Assembly (NCBI GenBank): GCA_036747295.1
Contig: DAIOCN010000004.1
Location: forward strand, 68,830-132,829
Source: UBA4736 sp002404015
Lineage (GTDB): Bacteria > Chloroflexota > Dormibacteria > Dormibacterales > Dormibacteraceae
Direction: 5' to 3'
DNA: 64,000 nucleotides
Numbering within the stretch: the stretch's first letter is position 1; every line of letters starts with the position of its first letter. The notes under the pieces are model-generated. The model was not told the DNA's origin. It did no database searches and was given only the letters and a program-made list of their open reading frames with translations. Shown in pieces: positions 45,273 to 52,954 of this stretch. The position numbers and the translations under genes were made by a program.

Positions 45273-46423
45273 CGGCCGATCGACTCCAGGTAGCCGCGAA
45301 GGTTGCGGTTGATCTCGGCCACCGAATCGCCTCCGAACTTCTCGAGAAAGGAATCGGCCAGCACAAGCGCCACCATCGCCTCGCCGATCACGCCCGCCGC
45401 GGGCACCACGCACACGTCGCTGCGCTCGTAGTGGGCCGCCACCTTCTCCTTGGTCTTGAGGTCGACCGACTGCATCGGCTTCTTCATCGTGGAGATGGGC
45501 TTGATGGCGGCTCGCAGGTCCACCGGCTCGCCGTTGGTGGTGCCGCCCGTCAGCCCGCCGGCGCGGTTGGTCAGGTGGCGGAAGCGGCCCTCCGAGAAGT
45601 CGATTTCGTCGTGGAATGCCGAGCCCGGCCGCCCGGCGCCCTCGAAGCCGGCTCCGAACTCGACCCCCTTCACGGCGTTGATGGAGATGATCGCCATGGC
45701 CAGCCGGGCATCGAGCTTGCGGTCCCAGTGGACGTGGCTGCCCAGTCCGGGCGGAAGCCCGGTCGCGATCACCCGGAAGGTGCCACCAAGCGTATCGCCG
45801 CGCTCGGCTGCCGCGTCGATCTCCTCGACCATCCGGCGACCCGCCTCCGGGACCGGGCAGCGGACGGGCGACTCCCCGATCTCCTGGGCGTCCAGCGCGG
45901 CCGGGTCCACGGCGTCGTAGCCGATGTCCACGGCGCCGATCGACTGCGTGAAGCTGGTCACGCGCACGCCGAACTCGGCAAGCAGCTTCTTGGCCACGCC
46001 GCCCGCGGCCACCCGCGACGCTGTCTCGCGAGCGCTCGAGCGCTCCAGCACGTTGCGAACGTCCGAGTGACCGTACTTGAGGGCTCCCGCCAGGTCCGCG
46101 TGCCCGGGGCGTAGCGCGGTCACCGGCTTGGGGTCGAAGCCCTCCTTCTCGGGTGTCATCTCCGCGACCCAGTTGGCGTGGTCGCGGTTGACGATCACCA
46201 GCGCCAGCGGACTGCCGAGGGTGACGCCGCCGCGCACGCCGGACACGATCCGGGCCTCGTCGACCTCGATCTGCTGGCGGCCGCCTCGGCCGTGGCCGCC
46301 CTGCCGGCGGCGCAGGTCGGGCGTCAGGTCGGCCGAGCTCAACTCCAGCCCGGCCGGCAGCCCCTCCATCAGGACCGTCAGCTGCGGACCGTGCGACTCC
46401 CCCGCCGTAAACCAGCGCAACAC
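45269..46423 (-). CDS. aroC: Chorismate synthase
   Basis: Final enzyme of the shikimate pathway; it converts EPSP to chorismate with reduced FMN. AroC signatures: FTAGESHGPQLTVLMEGLPA, DLRRRQGGHGRGGRQQIEVD, SGVRGGVTLGSPLALVIVNR, LRPGHADLAGALKYGHSDVR and ERSSARETASRVAAGGVAKK. At 384 aa it is full length. GTG 46423 is 6 nt after a TAGAAT box. The aroC stop overlaps the CoA-transferase A start, so a biosynthetic gene heads a transcript with catabolic genes, which is unusual. Confidence 0.98.
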   Translation of the reverse strand: MLRWFTAGESHGPQLTVLMEGLPAGLELSSADLTPDLRRRQGGHGRGGRQQIEVDEARIVSGVRGGVTLGSPLALVIVNRDHANWVAEMTPEKEGFDPKPVTALRPGHADLAGALKYGHSDVRNVLERSSARETASRVAAGGVAKKLLAEFGVRVTSFTQSIGAVDIGYDAVDPAALDAQEIGESPVRCPVPEAGRRMVEEIDAAAERGDTLGGTFRVIATGLPPGLGSHVHWDRKLDARLAMAIISINAVKGVEFGAGFEGAGRPGSAFHDEIDFSEGRFRHLTNRAGGLTGGTTNGEPVDLRAAIKPISTMKKPMQSVDLKTKEKVAAHYERSDVCVVPAAGVIGEAMVALVLADSFLEKFGGDSVAEINRNLRGYLESIGR

Positions 46424-46429
46424 CAGTCG

Positions 46430-46439
46430 ATTCTAGAAT
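46430..46439. promoter_or_regulatory. Shared palindromic -10 box for aroC and the DinB gene
   Basis: ATTCTAGAAT is a perfect 10-bp palindrome. Each strand reads TAGAAT as a -10 hexamer: on the plus strand it lies 7 nt before ATG 46447, on the minus strand 6 nt before GTG 46423. Both spacings fit leaderless transcription in opposite directions from one shared site. The two start codons are only 23 bp apart. Confidence 0.62.
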
Positions 46440-46446
46440 TCGGCGG

Positions 46447-47280
46447 ATGTTCGAACTTCCTCGGGAGCGGGTGGAAGCTGCCTTTCGGGGGCTGCTGGAG
46501 CTGCCAGACGCGGCCCTCGAGCGGCCCTGGCGCTGGCGCAGCTCTGAGCAGGATGTCCGGTACGGCCTCTACCGCCTGCACGAGGTCATCGGCGAGTCCC
46601 GGAGCGAGCTCGACCTGGACGCGATGCCGGCCGCCTGGTCGTCGATGGCGGCCCAGGCGACCGCGGCCCGCTGGGACCTTCACGGCCTCCTGCTGGGCGT
46701 CACCGACATCGAACAGGCCCCGGCCGCGGGCGAGTGGAGCGTCCGGGAGACGCTGAGCCACCTGGCAGCGGCCCAGCGGAATTGGGAGTGGCTGGCCGGC
46801 TGGTGGCTGGCGCGTGCCCGAGCCGGCGAGCCCATCCCACTCGAGGGTCCGAGGCCAGAGGAACGGCCCGCCTGGCTGGGACCCCGCGATGCCGATGGCA
46901 CACCTGACGAGATCCGGCGCCGGATCGACCGCTACGCGGACGGCTCGATCGCGCACCTGGCTGAGCTCGACCGCCGCGGCCTGCTCGACACCCCAGTGAT
47001 GTGGTCGCGCACCGCCGAGGTGACGATCCGCTTCTACCCCTACCGGTGGGCGGCCCACCTGCGCGAGCACACCCAGCAGATCGACAGGGCGCTGCTGGCA
47101 TTGGGGCCCCGCAGCGAGCTGGAGCGGGTGGTGCGGATCCTGGCGGCGGCCTACGGCGAGCTGGAGGGCGCGGCTCTGGGCGTGGCGGAGAGCGTGGCGA
47201 CGGAGGTCCTGGGCACCACCGCGGAGAGCGTGGCCCGCCACGCTGACGAGGTCCGCCAGGCGGCGCTCGCGAGCGCCTAG
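46447..47280 (+). CDS. DinB-like metalloenzyme domain protein
   Basis: Protein of 277 aa with a DinB/YfiT four-helix fold. Candidate metal-binding His residues are in YGLYRLHEVIGESRSELD (first helix), SVRETLSHLAAAQRNWEWLA and YRWAAHLREHTQQIDRALLA (the typical C-terminal HxxxH). Family members include mycothiol- and bacillithiol-dependent enzymes. The ATG at 46447 is 7 nt after the shared palindromic -10, with no Shine-Dalgarno. Divergent from aroC. No clear operon partner. Confidence 0.82.
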   Translation: MFELPRERVEAAFRGLLELPDAALERPWRWRSSEQDVRYGLYRLHEVIGESRSELDLDAMPAAWSSMAAQATAARWDLHGLLLGVTDIEQAPAAGEWSVRETLSHLAAAQRNWEWLAGWWLARARAGEPIPLEGPRPEERPAWLGPRDADGTPDEIRRRIDRYADGSIAHLAELDRRGLLDTPVMWSRTAEVTIRFYPYRWAAHLREHTQQIDRALLALGPRSELERVVRILAAAYGELEGAALGVAESVATEVLGTTAESVARHADEVRQAALASA

Positions 47281-47315
47281 CAGGCCCTGCTAGAGGCTTC
47301 TGGCGCTCGGCCGCT

Positions 47316-47759
47316 CTAGCGCTTGGCGCGCGCCATCAGGATGGTCCTGGCGGCGTGCGCATGGGCCGCGGTCGGCGGTTCCGGCCGGCGCCGGCGTTCC
47401 ACCCCGTCGTAGCCCTCGAGAGAGGCCACGTAGCTGCGGGCCTCCGCCACCAGCTCCTGCCGGCGGCCTCCCCGCACCAGCTCGTCGAAGCGCTCGGCGA
47501 CGCTCTCCGCGTCGGCCTCCAGCAGCAGTGATGCCCGGCCTTCCATGTACAGCTCCACGGCGGCGGCGTTATCGCTGGTTTCGACGGACTGAAGCACCTT
47601 CAGGACCGCGCTCCGGATCCGTTCAGCCCGCTGGCTGGCCAGCCAGCGCCGGTTGGCGCGGTCAAGCTGCTGCCTATTGAGAAACGACGCCAGCACTGTT
47701 CCGCCCAAGGTCAGCCCAGGGCCGGCAGCACAACAACGAGAGCGTCGATTCTCACCCAT
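47316..47759 (-). CDS. Hypothetical small protein, possibly membrane-anchored
   Basis: About 147 aa from ATG 47759. The N-terminus MGENRRSRCCAAGPGLTLGG leads into TVLASFLNRQQLDRANRRWL, a weak hydrophobic stretch, then long amphipathic helices rich in Ala, Glu and Arg (EADAESVAERFDELVRGGRR). I recognise no domain. A longer frame extends to 48041 antisense to the molybdenum-reductase small subunit and is not credible. Whether it is translated is uncertain. Confidence 0.5.
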   Translation of the reverse strand: MGENRRSRCCAAGPGLTLGGTVLASFLNRQQLDRANRRWLASQRAERIRSAVLKVLQSVETSDNAAAVELYMEGRASLLLEADAESVAERFDELVRGGRRQELVAEARSYVASLEGYDGVERRRRPEPPTAAHAHAARTILMARAKR

Positions 47760-47805
47760 CTCATCTAAACGCGCGCGAGGGCAGACGTTTGCGCGTTTGG
47801 GTGGA

Positions 47806-47811
47806 TAGGCT
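47806..47811 (+). promoter_or_regulatory. -10 box of the molybdenum-reductase operon
   Basis: TAGGCT, 6 nt before GTG 47818, with no Shine-Dalgarno. The same TAGGCT hexamer lies 7 nt before the amidohydrolase gene at 51725, so both transcripts appear to share a promoter type. Confidence 0.55.
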
Positions 47812-47817
47812 GTGGGC

Positions 47818-48315
47818 GTGCTGAACGAGCTGGATCGCCAGGTGCAGCGCGAGGTGCTGACGCTCCTCGTGAACGGCGAGCAGGTCCAGCTGCTGGTCCC
47901 CGTCCACAAGACCCTGCTGGAGGTGCTCCGTGAGGACATGGGCCTCACCGGCACCAAGCACGGCTGCGAGCTCGGCGAGTGCGGGACGTGCACTGTCCTG
48001 GTGGACGGCGAGCCCCACCTGAGTTGCCTGGTCCTCCCCATCCAGCTGTGGGGCCGCGCGGTTACGACGGTCGAGGGCCTGGCCCAGGGGGCGCGGCTCC
48101 ACCCCCTGCAGGAGACGTTCGTGGAGCTGGGCGCCGCCCAGTGCGGCTACTGCACGCCGGGCATGCTGCTGGCCGCGAAGGCACTGCTCGACGTCAACCC
48201 GAGCCCGACCGCCCAGGAGGTCCGGCAGGCCCTGGCCGGCAACCTCTGCCGCTGCACCGGCTACTCCAAGATCGTGGAGGCAGTCGAGCTGGCCGCCGAG
48301 CGCGCTCGTGGCTGA
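47818..48315 (+). CDS. [2Fe-2S] small subunit of a molybdenum hydroxylase/reductase (xanthine dehydrogenase family)
   Basis: Iron-sulfur subunit of about 165 aa. Two [2Fe-2S] clusters are coordinated by Cys in GCELGECGTCTVLVDG (plant-ferredoxin type, Cys50, 55, 58) and in CGYCTPGML with CRCTGYSKIVEA. Matches the small subunit of CO-dehydrogenase/4-hydroxybenzoyl-CoA reductase enzymes. GTG 47818 is 6 nt after a TAGGCT box; GTG 47812 is an alternative two codons earlier. The stop overlaps the next subunit by 8 nt. Passes electrons between the Mo and FAD subunits. Confidence 0.95.
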   Translation: MLNELDRQVQREVLTLLVNGEQVQLLVPVHKTLLEVLREDMGLTGTKHGCELGECGTCTVLVDGEPHLSCLVLPIQLWGRAVTTVEGLAQGARLHPLQETFVELGAAQCGYCTPGMLLAAKALLDVNPSPTAQEVRQALAGNLCRCTGYSKIVEAVELAAERARG

Positions 48316-50704
48316 GAACGGCGAGCGGCGCCTGGGTTCGGTCGGACGGTCCTTCCCGAAGGTGGACGGCGGCGCCAAGGTGACGGGCGCCGCGGTGTAC
48401 GCGGACGACATCAACCTGCCCCGCACCCTGCACTGCAAGATCCTGCGCAGCCCGCTGCCCCACGCCCGGGTGCTGAGCGTCGATGCCAGCGCCGCCCGGC
48501 GCGTGCCCGGCGTTGTTGCGGTGATCACGGGCCAGGACCTCCCGATCCGGTTCGGGATCCTTCCCGTTTCCCAGGACGAGCGGGCCCTGGAGCACGAGAA
48601 GGTGCGGTACGTGGGCGATCCTGTCGCCGCGGTCGCGGCACTCGACGAGGAGACGGCCGAGGCCGCCTGCTCGGCGATAAGGGTCGCGTACGACGAGCTG
48701 CAGCCGGTGATGTCGATCGAGGAAGCCCTCAAGGAGCCCGTGGACGAGCCGATCCACGAACCCACCTACACGCGCCAGCCGCTGAACATCCACCGCCAGG
48801 TCGCCTACGAGTTCGGCGACGTCGACGCCGGCTTCGGGCAGGCCGAGCACATTCGCGAGGACCTGTTCTTCTTCCAGGGCAACACGCACCTGCCTATGGA
48901 GCAGCACTCGGCGACTGCCACCTACGTGGACGGCAAGCTGACTCTGTGGTCGTCGACCCAGGTCGTCCACTACGTCCACCGCGCGCTGGCCAAGACGCTC
49001 GAGCTGCCGATGAACCGCATCCGCGTCATCGGAGCCGTCCACGGCGGCGGCTTCGGCGGCAAGACCGACCCCTTCTCGCACGAGATCGTCGTGTCCAAGC
49101 TGGCCATGCTCACCGGCCGGCCCGTCAAGTGCACTCTGACCCGAGAGGAGGTGTTCTACGCCCACCGCGGCCGCCACCCCGTCCTGATGTGGGTGCGGAC
49201 CGGCGTGAAGCGCGACGGCCGGATCACCGCCATGCACTTCCGCAGCGCGCTCGACGGCGGCGCCTACGGCTCCTACGGCGCGGCCTCGGTCTTCTACACG
49301 GGCACGCTGCAGACGGTCACTTACGACATCCCCGCCTACCGCTTCGAAGGCTGCCGCGTGTTCACCAACAAGGCGCCCTGCGGCCCCAAGCGCGGCCACG
49401 GCACCCCCCAGCCCCGCTTCGCGATCGAGCTGCACCTCGACAAGATCGCCGACGAGCTGGGCCTCGACCGGGTCGAGCTGAAGCGGCGGAACTTCGTCAA
49501 GCCGTTCACGCGAGCGGTGAACTGGCTGCGGATCACCTCCTGCGGGCTCGAGGAGTGCACCGAGAAGGTGCTGACGGCGTCGGCCTACCGGACCCGTGAG
49601 CGCAGGCCGGGAAGGGGCATGGGCTTCGCGATCTCGGCGTACATGTCAGGCGCGGGCACGGCGATCTACTGGAACGACATGCCGCACTCCGAGGTGCAGG
49701 TCAAGGTGGACCGCACGGGGGTGACCGCGTTCTGCGGAGCCATGGACATCGGACAGGGCTCCGACTCCGTGCTTGCCCACATCGTGGCCGAGGAGCTGGG
49801 GCTGCATCCGAAGGACGTCCGGCTCGTGACCGCGGACACCGACACGACGCCCATCGACCTGGGCTCGTACTCCTCCCGAGTCACCTTCATGGCCGGCAAC
49901 GCCGCGCTGCAGGCTGCCCGCCGGATGCGCGACCTCTTGGTCCAGGCGGTCGCCGCCAGGATGGGCGTGCACGGGGACCTCCACGAGATCCCCGTCGGGG
50001 ACGGCCGGATCGGCGATTTCAGCTTTGAGGAGGCCAGCGAGCTGGCCGAGACCAGGTTCGGCACCCTGACAACGGGCGGCAGCTACACCCCACCTCGCAT
50101 CGGGGGGCCGTTCAAGGGCTCCGGGGTTGGCCCCAGCCCGGCCTACAGCTATTCGGCCGCCGTGGTTGACGTGGACGCTGACGCCCGCACCGGCATCGTC
50201 ACCGTGAACAAGGTCTGGATCGCGCACGACGTGGGCCGCGCGATCAACCCCCTCCTGGTGATCGGCCAGGTCGAGGGCGGCGTGTACATGGGCCTGGGCG
50301 AGGCGCTGATGGAGGAGCAGGCCTACCGCAAGGGCCGGCACAAGTGGCCGTCGATGCTCGAGTACAAGTCGCCCACATTCCTCGACACGCCCGAGATCGT
50401 CACGTTCCTGGTCGAGACCATCGACCCCGAGGGTCCGTACGGCGCCAAGGAGGCGGGCCAGGGGCCCCTGCTGCCTGTGATCCCGGCCCTCAACGCCGCC
50501 GTCCACGATGCGCTGGGGGTGTGGATCGACGAGGTCCCGGTCACACCCGAGAAAGTTGTCCGGGCTCTGGACGCGAAAGCCAAGGGCGAGATTCCCCGCC
50601 ACGGCCCCAAGGCCTTCCCAGCCATCCCCTACCCGCCGCTGATCCGGGTGGAACCGCCCGACCCTCACGACATGCGGGTCGGCGAAGAGCTGGCCAATGC
50701 TTAG
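48308..50704 (+). CDS. Molybdopterin-binding large subunit, 4-hydroxybenzoyl-CoA reductase-like
   Basis: Molybdenum-cofactor subunit of 798 aa. Landmarks: GAVHGGGFGGKTDPFSHEIV (the Moco-binding GGGFGGK loop), CGPKRGHGTPQPRFAIE, GAMDIGQGSDSVLAHIVAEE and YGAKEAGQGPLLPVIPALNA. The last is the active-site block; most family members have Glu in the GxGE/GEG position, here replaced by Gln (codon CAG). The ACAKRGHGTP-type wording and FAD subunit place it with 4-hydroxybenzoyl-CoA reductases rather than CO dehydrogenase. GTG start overlaps the small subunit by 8 nt; its stop overlaps the FAD subunit by 8 nt. Substrate not proven. Confidence 0.92.
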   Translation: MAENGERRLGSVGRSFPKVDGGAKVTGAAVYADDINLPRTLHCKILRSPLPHARVLSVDASAARRVPGVVAVITGQDLPIRFGILPVSQDERALEHEKVRYVGDPVAAVAALDEETAEAACSAIRVAYDELQPVMSIEEALKEPVDEPIHEPTYTRQPLNIHRQVAYEFGDVDAGFGQAEHIREDLFFFQGNTHLPMEQHSATATYVDGKLTLWSSTQVVHYVHRALAKTLELPMNRIRVIGAVHGGGFGGKTDPFSHEIVVSKLAMLTGRPVKCTLTREEVFYAHRGRHPVLMWVRTGVKRDGRITAMHFRSALDGGAYGSYGAASVFYTGTLQTVTYDIPAYRFEGCRVFTNKAPCGPKRGHGTPQPRFAIELHLDKIADELGLDRVELKRRNFVKPFTRAVNWLRITSCGLEECTEKVLTASAYRTRERRPGRGMGFAISAYMSGAGTAIYWNDMPHSEVQVKVDRTGVTAFCGAMDIGQGSDSVLAHIVAEELGLHPKDVRLVTADTDTTPIDLGSYSSRVTFMAGNAALQAARRMRDLLVQAVAARMGVHGDLHEIPVGDGRIGDFSFEEASELAETRFGTLTTGGSYTPPRIGGPFKGSGVGPSPAYSYSAAVVDVDADARTGIVTVNKVWIAHDVGRAINPLLVIGQVEGGVYMGLGEALMEEQAYRKGRHKWPSMLEYKSPTFLDTPEIVTFLVETIDPEGPYGAKEAGQGPLLPVIPALNAAVHDALGVWIDEVPVTPEKVVRALDAKAKGEIPRHGPKAFPAIPYPPLIRVEPPDPHDMRVGEELANA

Positions 50705-51692
50705 GCTGCCCCGGCTCCGCTACCTGCAGCCCGCCAGCGCTCGCGAAGCCTCGGTCATGGCCGCCGAGCACGGCCCCCGGGCGATGCTGGTGGCAGGCGG
50801 CACCGACCTGTTCCCGAACCTGAAGCGGCGCCAGTTCGACCCCGAAACCTTGATCGGCCTCTGCCACCTGGCGGAGCTCGGCTCAGTGCGCGGCGATGCG
50901 CGGTCGGGCTTCGAAGTCGGCGCCGGCGTCACCCTCAGCCAAGCGGCGCGCCATCCCGGCCTCCTCGCGGCCTATGCCGGGTACGCGGAGGCGGCCGGGC
51001 TGGTCTCCTCGCCGCCCCTTCGCAACGCGGGAACCATCGGCGGCAACCTCTGCGTCGACACCCGCTGCAACTACTACAACCAGACTTTCGAGTGGCGCCA
51101 GTCGGTCGGCTTCTGCATCAAGAAGGATGGCGACATCTGCCTCGTGGCGCCGGGCAGCCCGCGCTGCTGGGCCCTCTCCTCATCGGACACAGCGCCCGTG
51201 GCCATCGCCGTGGGGGCGACCGTGGTGCTGGCGGGCCCCGACGGTGAGCGCGAGCTGCCCGCCGCCGCGCTCTACCGGGACGACGGCATCGACTACCTCG
51301 CCAAGCAGCCGCACGAGGTCCTGACGGCGCTCCGGCTGCCCCCCTCGGACGGCCTGCGAACCGCCTATGTGAAGCTGCGGCGCCGAGGCTCGATCGACTT
51401 CCCGATCGCCGGCGCAGCAGCCGCGCTGGTCCTCGACGGCCAGACGGTGAGCCGCGCCCGCATCGTGCTCTCGGCCGTCGGGTCCCACCCCGTCGACGCG
51501 ACGGCGGCCGAGGAGTTCCTGGCCGGCCGCGAGCTCAGCGCCGAGGTGATCACGGAGGCCGCCGAGCTGGCCGCCAAGCCGGCCAAGCCGCTCGACAACG
51601 CCGATCTCAGCTACCTGTGGCGAAAGCGCATGGTGCGGGTCGTGGTCGAGCAGGCGCTGGAGCGAGCAGCCTCCCCGGTCGCACGGAATTAA
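50697..51692 (+). CDS. FAD-binding subunit with [4Fe-4S] insert, 4-hydroxybenzoyl-CoA reductase-like
   Basis: FAD subunit of 331 aa. FAD motifs are MLVAGGTDLFPNLKRR and NAGTIGGNLC. An insert carries RCNYYNQTFEWRQSVGFC, IKKDGDICLVAPGSPRC, WALSSSDTAPVAIA. Cys123, 140, 148 and 157 are spaced 17, 8 and 9, essentially the pattern of the extra [4Fe-4S] cluster in 4-hydroxybenzoyl-CoA reductase HcrB. That cluster lets the enzyme work as a reductase with low-potential electrons. Completes a three-gene operon (small, large, FAD). No ferredoxin gene is in the operon. Confidence 0.92.
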   Translation: MLRLPRLRYLQPASAREASVMAAEHGPRAMLVAGGTDLFPNLKRRQFDPETLIGLCHLAELGSVRGDARSGFEVGAGVTLSQAARHPGLLAAYAGYAEAAGLVSSPPLRNAGTIGGNLCVDTRCNYYNQTFEWRQSVGFCIKKDGDICLVAPGSPRCWALSSSDTAPVAIAVGATVVLAGPDGERELPAAALYRDDGIDYLAKQPHEVLTALRLPPSDGLRTAYVKLRRRGSIDFPIAGAAAALVLDGQTVSRARIVLSAVGSHPVDATAAEEFLAGRELSAEVITEAAELAAKPAKPLDNADLSYLWRKRMVRVVVEQALERAASPVARN

Positions 51693-51712
51693 CTGGTTTC
51701 GGCCAACCGGTT
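51691..51712. promoter_or_regulatory. Hairpin/operator overlapping the -10 of the amidohydrolase gene
   Basis: AACTGGTT (51691-51698), TCGGCC loop, AACCGGTT (51705-51712): an 8-bp stem with one G-U pair. It begins in the reductase stop codon and ends on the first base of TAGGCT (51712-51717), the -10 box. It may be a repressor site for the amidohydrolases or a weak terminator; it lacks a T-tract. Confidence 0.35.
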
Positions 51713-51717
51713 AGGCT
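51712..51717 (+). promoter_or_regulatory. -10 box of the tandem amidohydrolase genes
   Basis: TAGGCT, 7 nt before GTG 51725, no Shine-Dalgarno. This supports GTG 51725 as the start and a leaderless transcript. Confidence 0.55.
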
Positions 51718-51724
51718 CAGCTTC

Positions 51725-52954
51725 GTGCCGACGGCGGTGTTCGGGGACGCGCTTTACGACCCGGCGACGGCCGAGACCGTGCGCGACGCGGTCGTGATCA
51801 TCGACGACGGCCGCGTGGTGGCGGCCGGCGCCCGGTCCCAGGTCAAGCCGCCGGCGGACGCGACGCGGGTGGACGCCGAGGGACTGACGCTCCTGCCCGG
51901 CCTCATCGATAGCCATGTCCACCTCTGCTTTCAGGGCCGCGGGCTGGACCTGGGTGAGTCGCTGGCGACCCCGCCCAGCTTGCTGACGCTGTTCGCCGTG
52001 GAGAGCTGCCGAAACACGCTGGAGGCCGGTTTCACGACCGTGCGCGACGCGGGCGGCACGCCGCATGGGATACGCCTGGCCGTCGACCGCGGCTACTTCC
52101 CCGGCCCCCGCATGAGGCTCGCGGTCACGGTCCTCAGCCAGACCGGGGGCCACGCCGACCAGCACTTCCCGTGCGGGGTCGCGGTCGACTTCAACCCGAT
52201 GCCCGATGTGCCGCCGTCGGTCGTGGACGGTGTGGAACCGATGCGGCAGCGGGTGCGCGAGATCATCAGGTCCGGGGCCGACTGGATAAAGCTGTGCACC
52301 AGCGGCGGCGTGCTCTCGCCAGGCGACTCCCCCCACCACGCCACCTTCACCCTGGACGAGATCCGGGCGGCCGTCGAAGAGGCCGCGACCCAGGGCCGCA
52401 AGGTGATGGCGCACGCCCAGGCCAACCAGGGGATCCGCAACGCCCTCCAGTGCGGCGTGTCAACGGTCGAGCACGGGATCTGGATCGACGACGACGTCTG
52501 CGAGATGTTCCTGGACGGCGACCGAGCGCTTGTCCCGACCCTGGTGGCGCCCCAATGGGTGATCCGGCACGCCGAGAACGGTCGGATGCCCAAGTGGGCT
52601 GCCGACAAGGGGCGTGCCGTCATTGCCGACCACGAGGCCAGCATCCGGCGGGCCATCGAGGCCGGGGTGAAGGTCGCCTTCGGCAGCGACAGCGGCGTCG
52701 GCCCTCACGGGACGCAGGGCGAGGAGTTTCTGCTCCTCCACAAGCTCGGTATGTCGCCGGACAACTGCCTCCGCTCGGCCACGACGGTGGCGGCCGAGGT
52801 GATCGGGGCGGCGGGCGCCGGCTCGCTCGGCGAAGGCTCTCTGGGCGACTTGATCGGCGTCCCCGGCGATCCCCTCGCCGACCTCGAGCTGGTGGCCAAG
52901 GCGGCGAACGTTCACCTGGTCGTCAAGGGTGGCGAGGTCGTGAAGGCGCGGTGA
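51725..52954 (+). CDS. Metal-dependent amidohydrolase (imidazolonepropionase/prolidase-like), copy 1
   Basis: Binuclear-metal amidohydrolase of 409 aa, family M38-like. Metal-site motifs: DSHVHLCF (HxH), the carboxylatable Lys in DWIKLCTSGGVLSPGD, HAQANQGIRNAL, EHGIWIDDD and the catalytic Asp in AFGSDSGVG. Closest in type to Xaa-Pro dipeptidase/Sgx9260 proteins; it probably cleaves an amide or cyclic imide. Start GTG 51725 is set by the -10; the frame extends upstream into the reductase gene. It follows the Mo reductase, so both may act in one N-heterocycle or aromatic route, but this is only context. Confidence 0.9.
   Translation: MPTAVFGDALYDPATAETVRDAVVIIDDGRVVAAGARSQVKPPADATRVDAEGLTLLPGLIDSHVHLCFQGRGLDLGESLATPPSLLTLFAVESCRNTLEAGFTTVRDAGGTPHGIRLAVDRGYFPGPRMRLAVTVLSQTGGHADQHFPCGVAVDFNPMPDVPPSVVDGVEPMRQRVREIIRSGADWIKLCTSGGVLSPGDSPHHATFTLDEIRAAVEEAATQGRKVMAHAQANQGIRNALQCGVSTVEHGIWIDDDVCEMFLDGDRALVPTLVAPQWVIRHAENGRMPKWAADKGRAVIADHEASIRRAIEAGVKVAFGSDSGVGPHGTQGEEFLLLHKLGMSPDNCLRSATTVAAEVIGAAGAGSLGEGSLGDLIGVPGDPLADLELVAKAANVHLVVKGGEVVKAR

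Noticed and set aside
47759..48041. Extension of the hypothetical gene into the Mo-reductase small subunit
   Set aside because: The extra residues are antisense to a strongly conserved ferredoxin-like gene; ATG 47759 is more reasonable.
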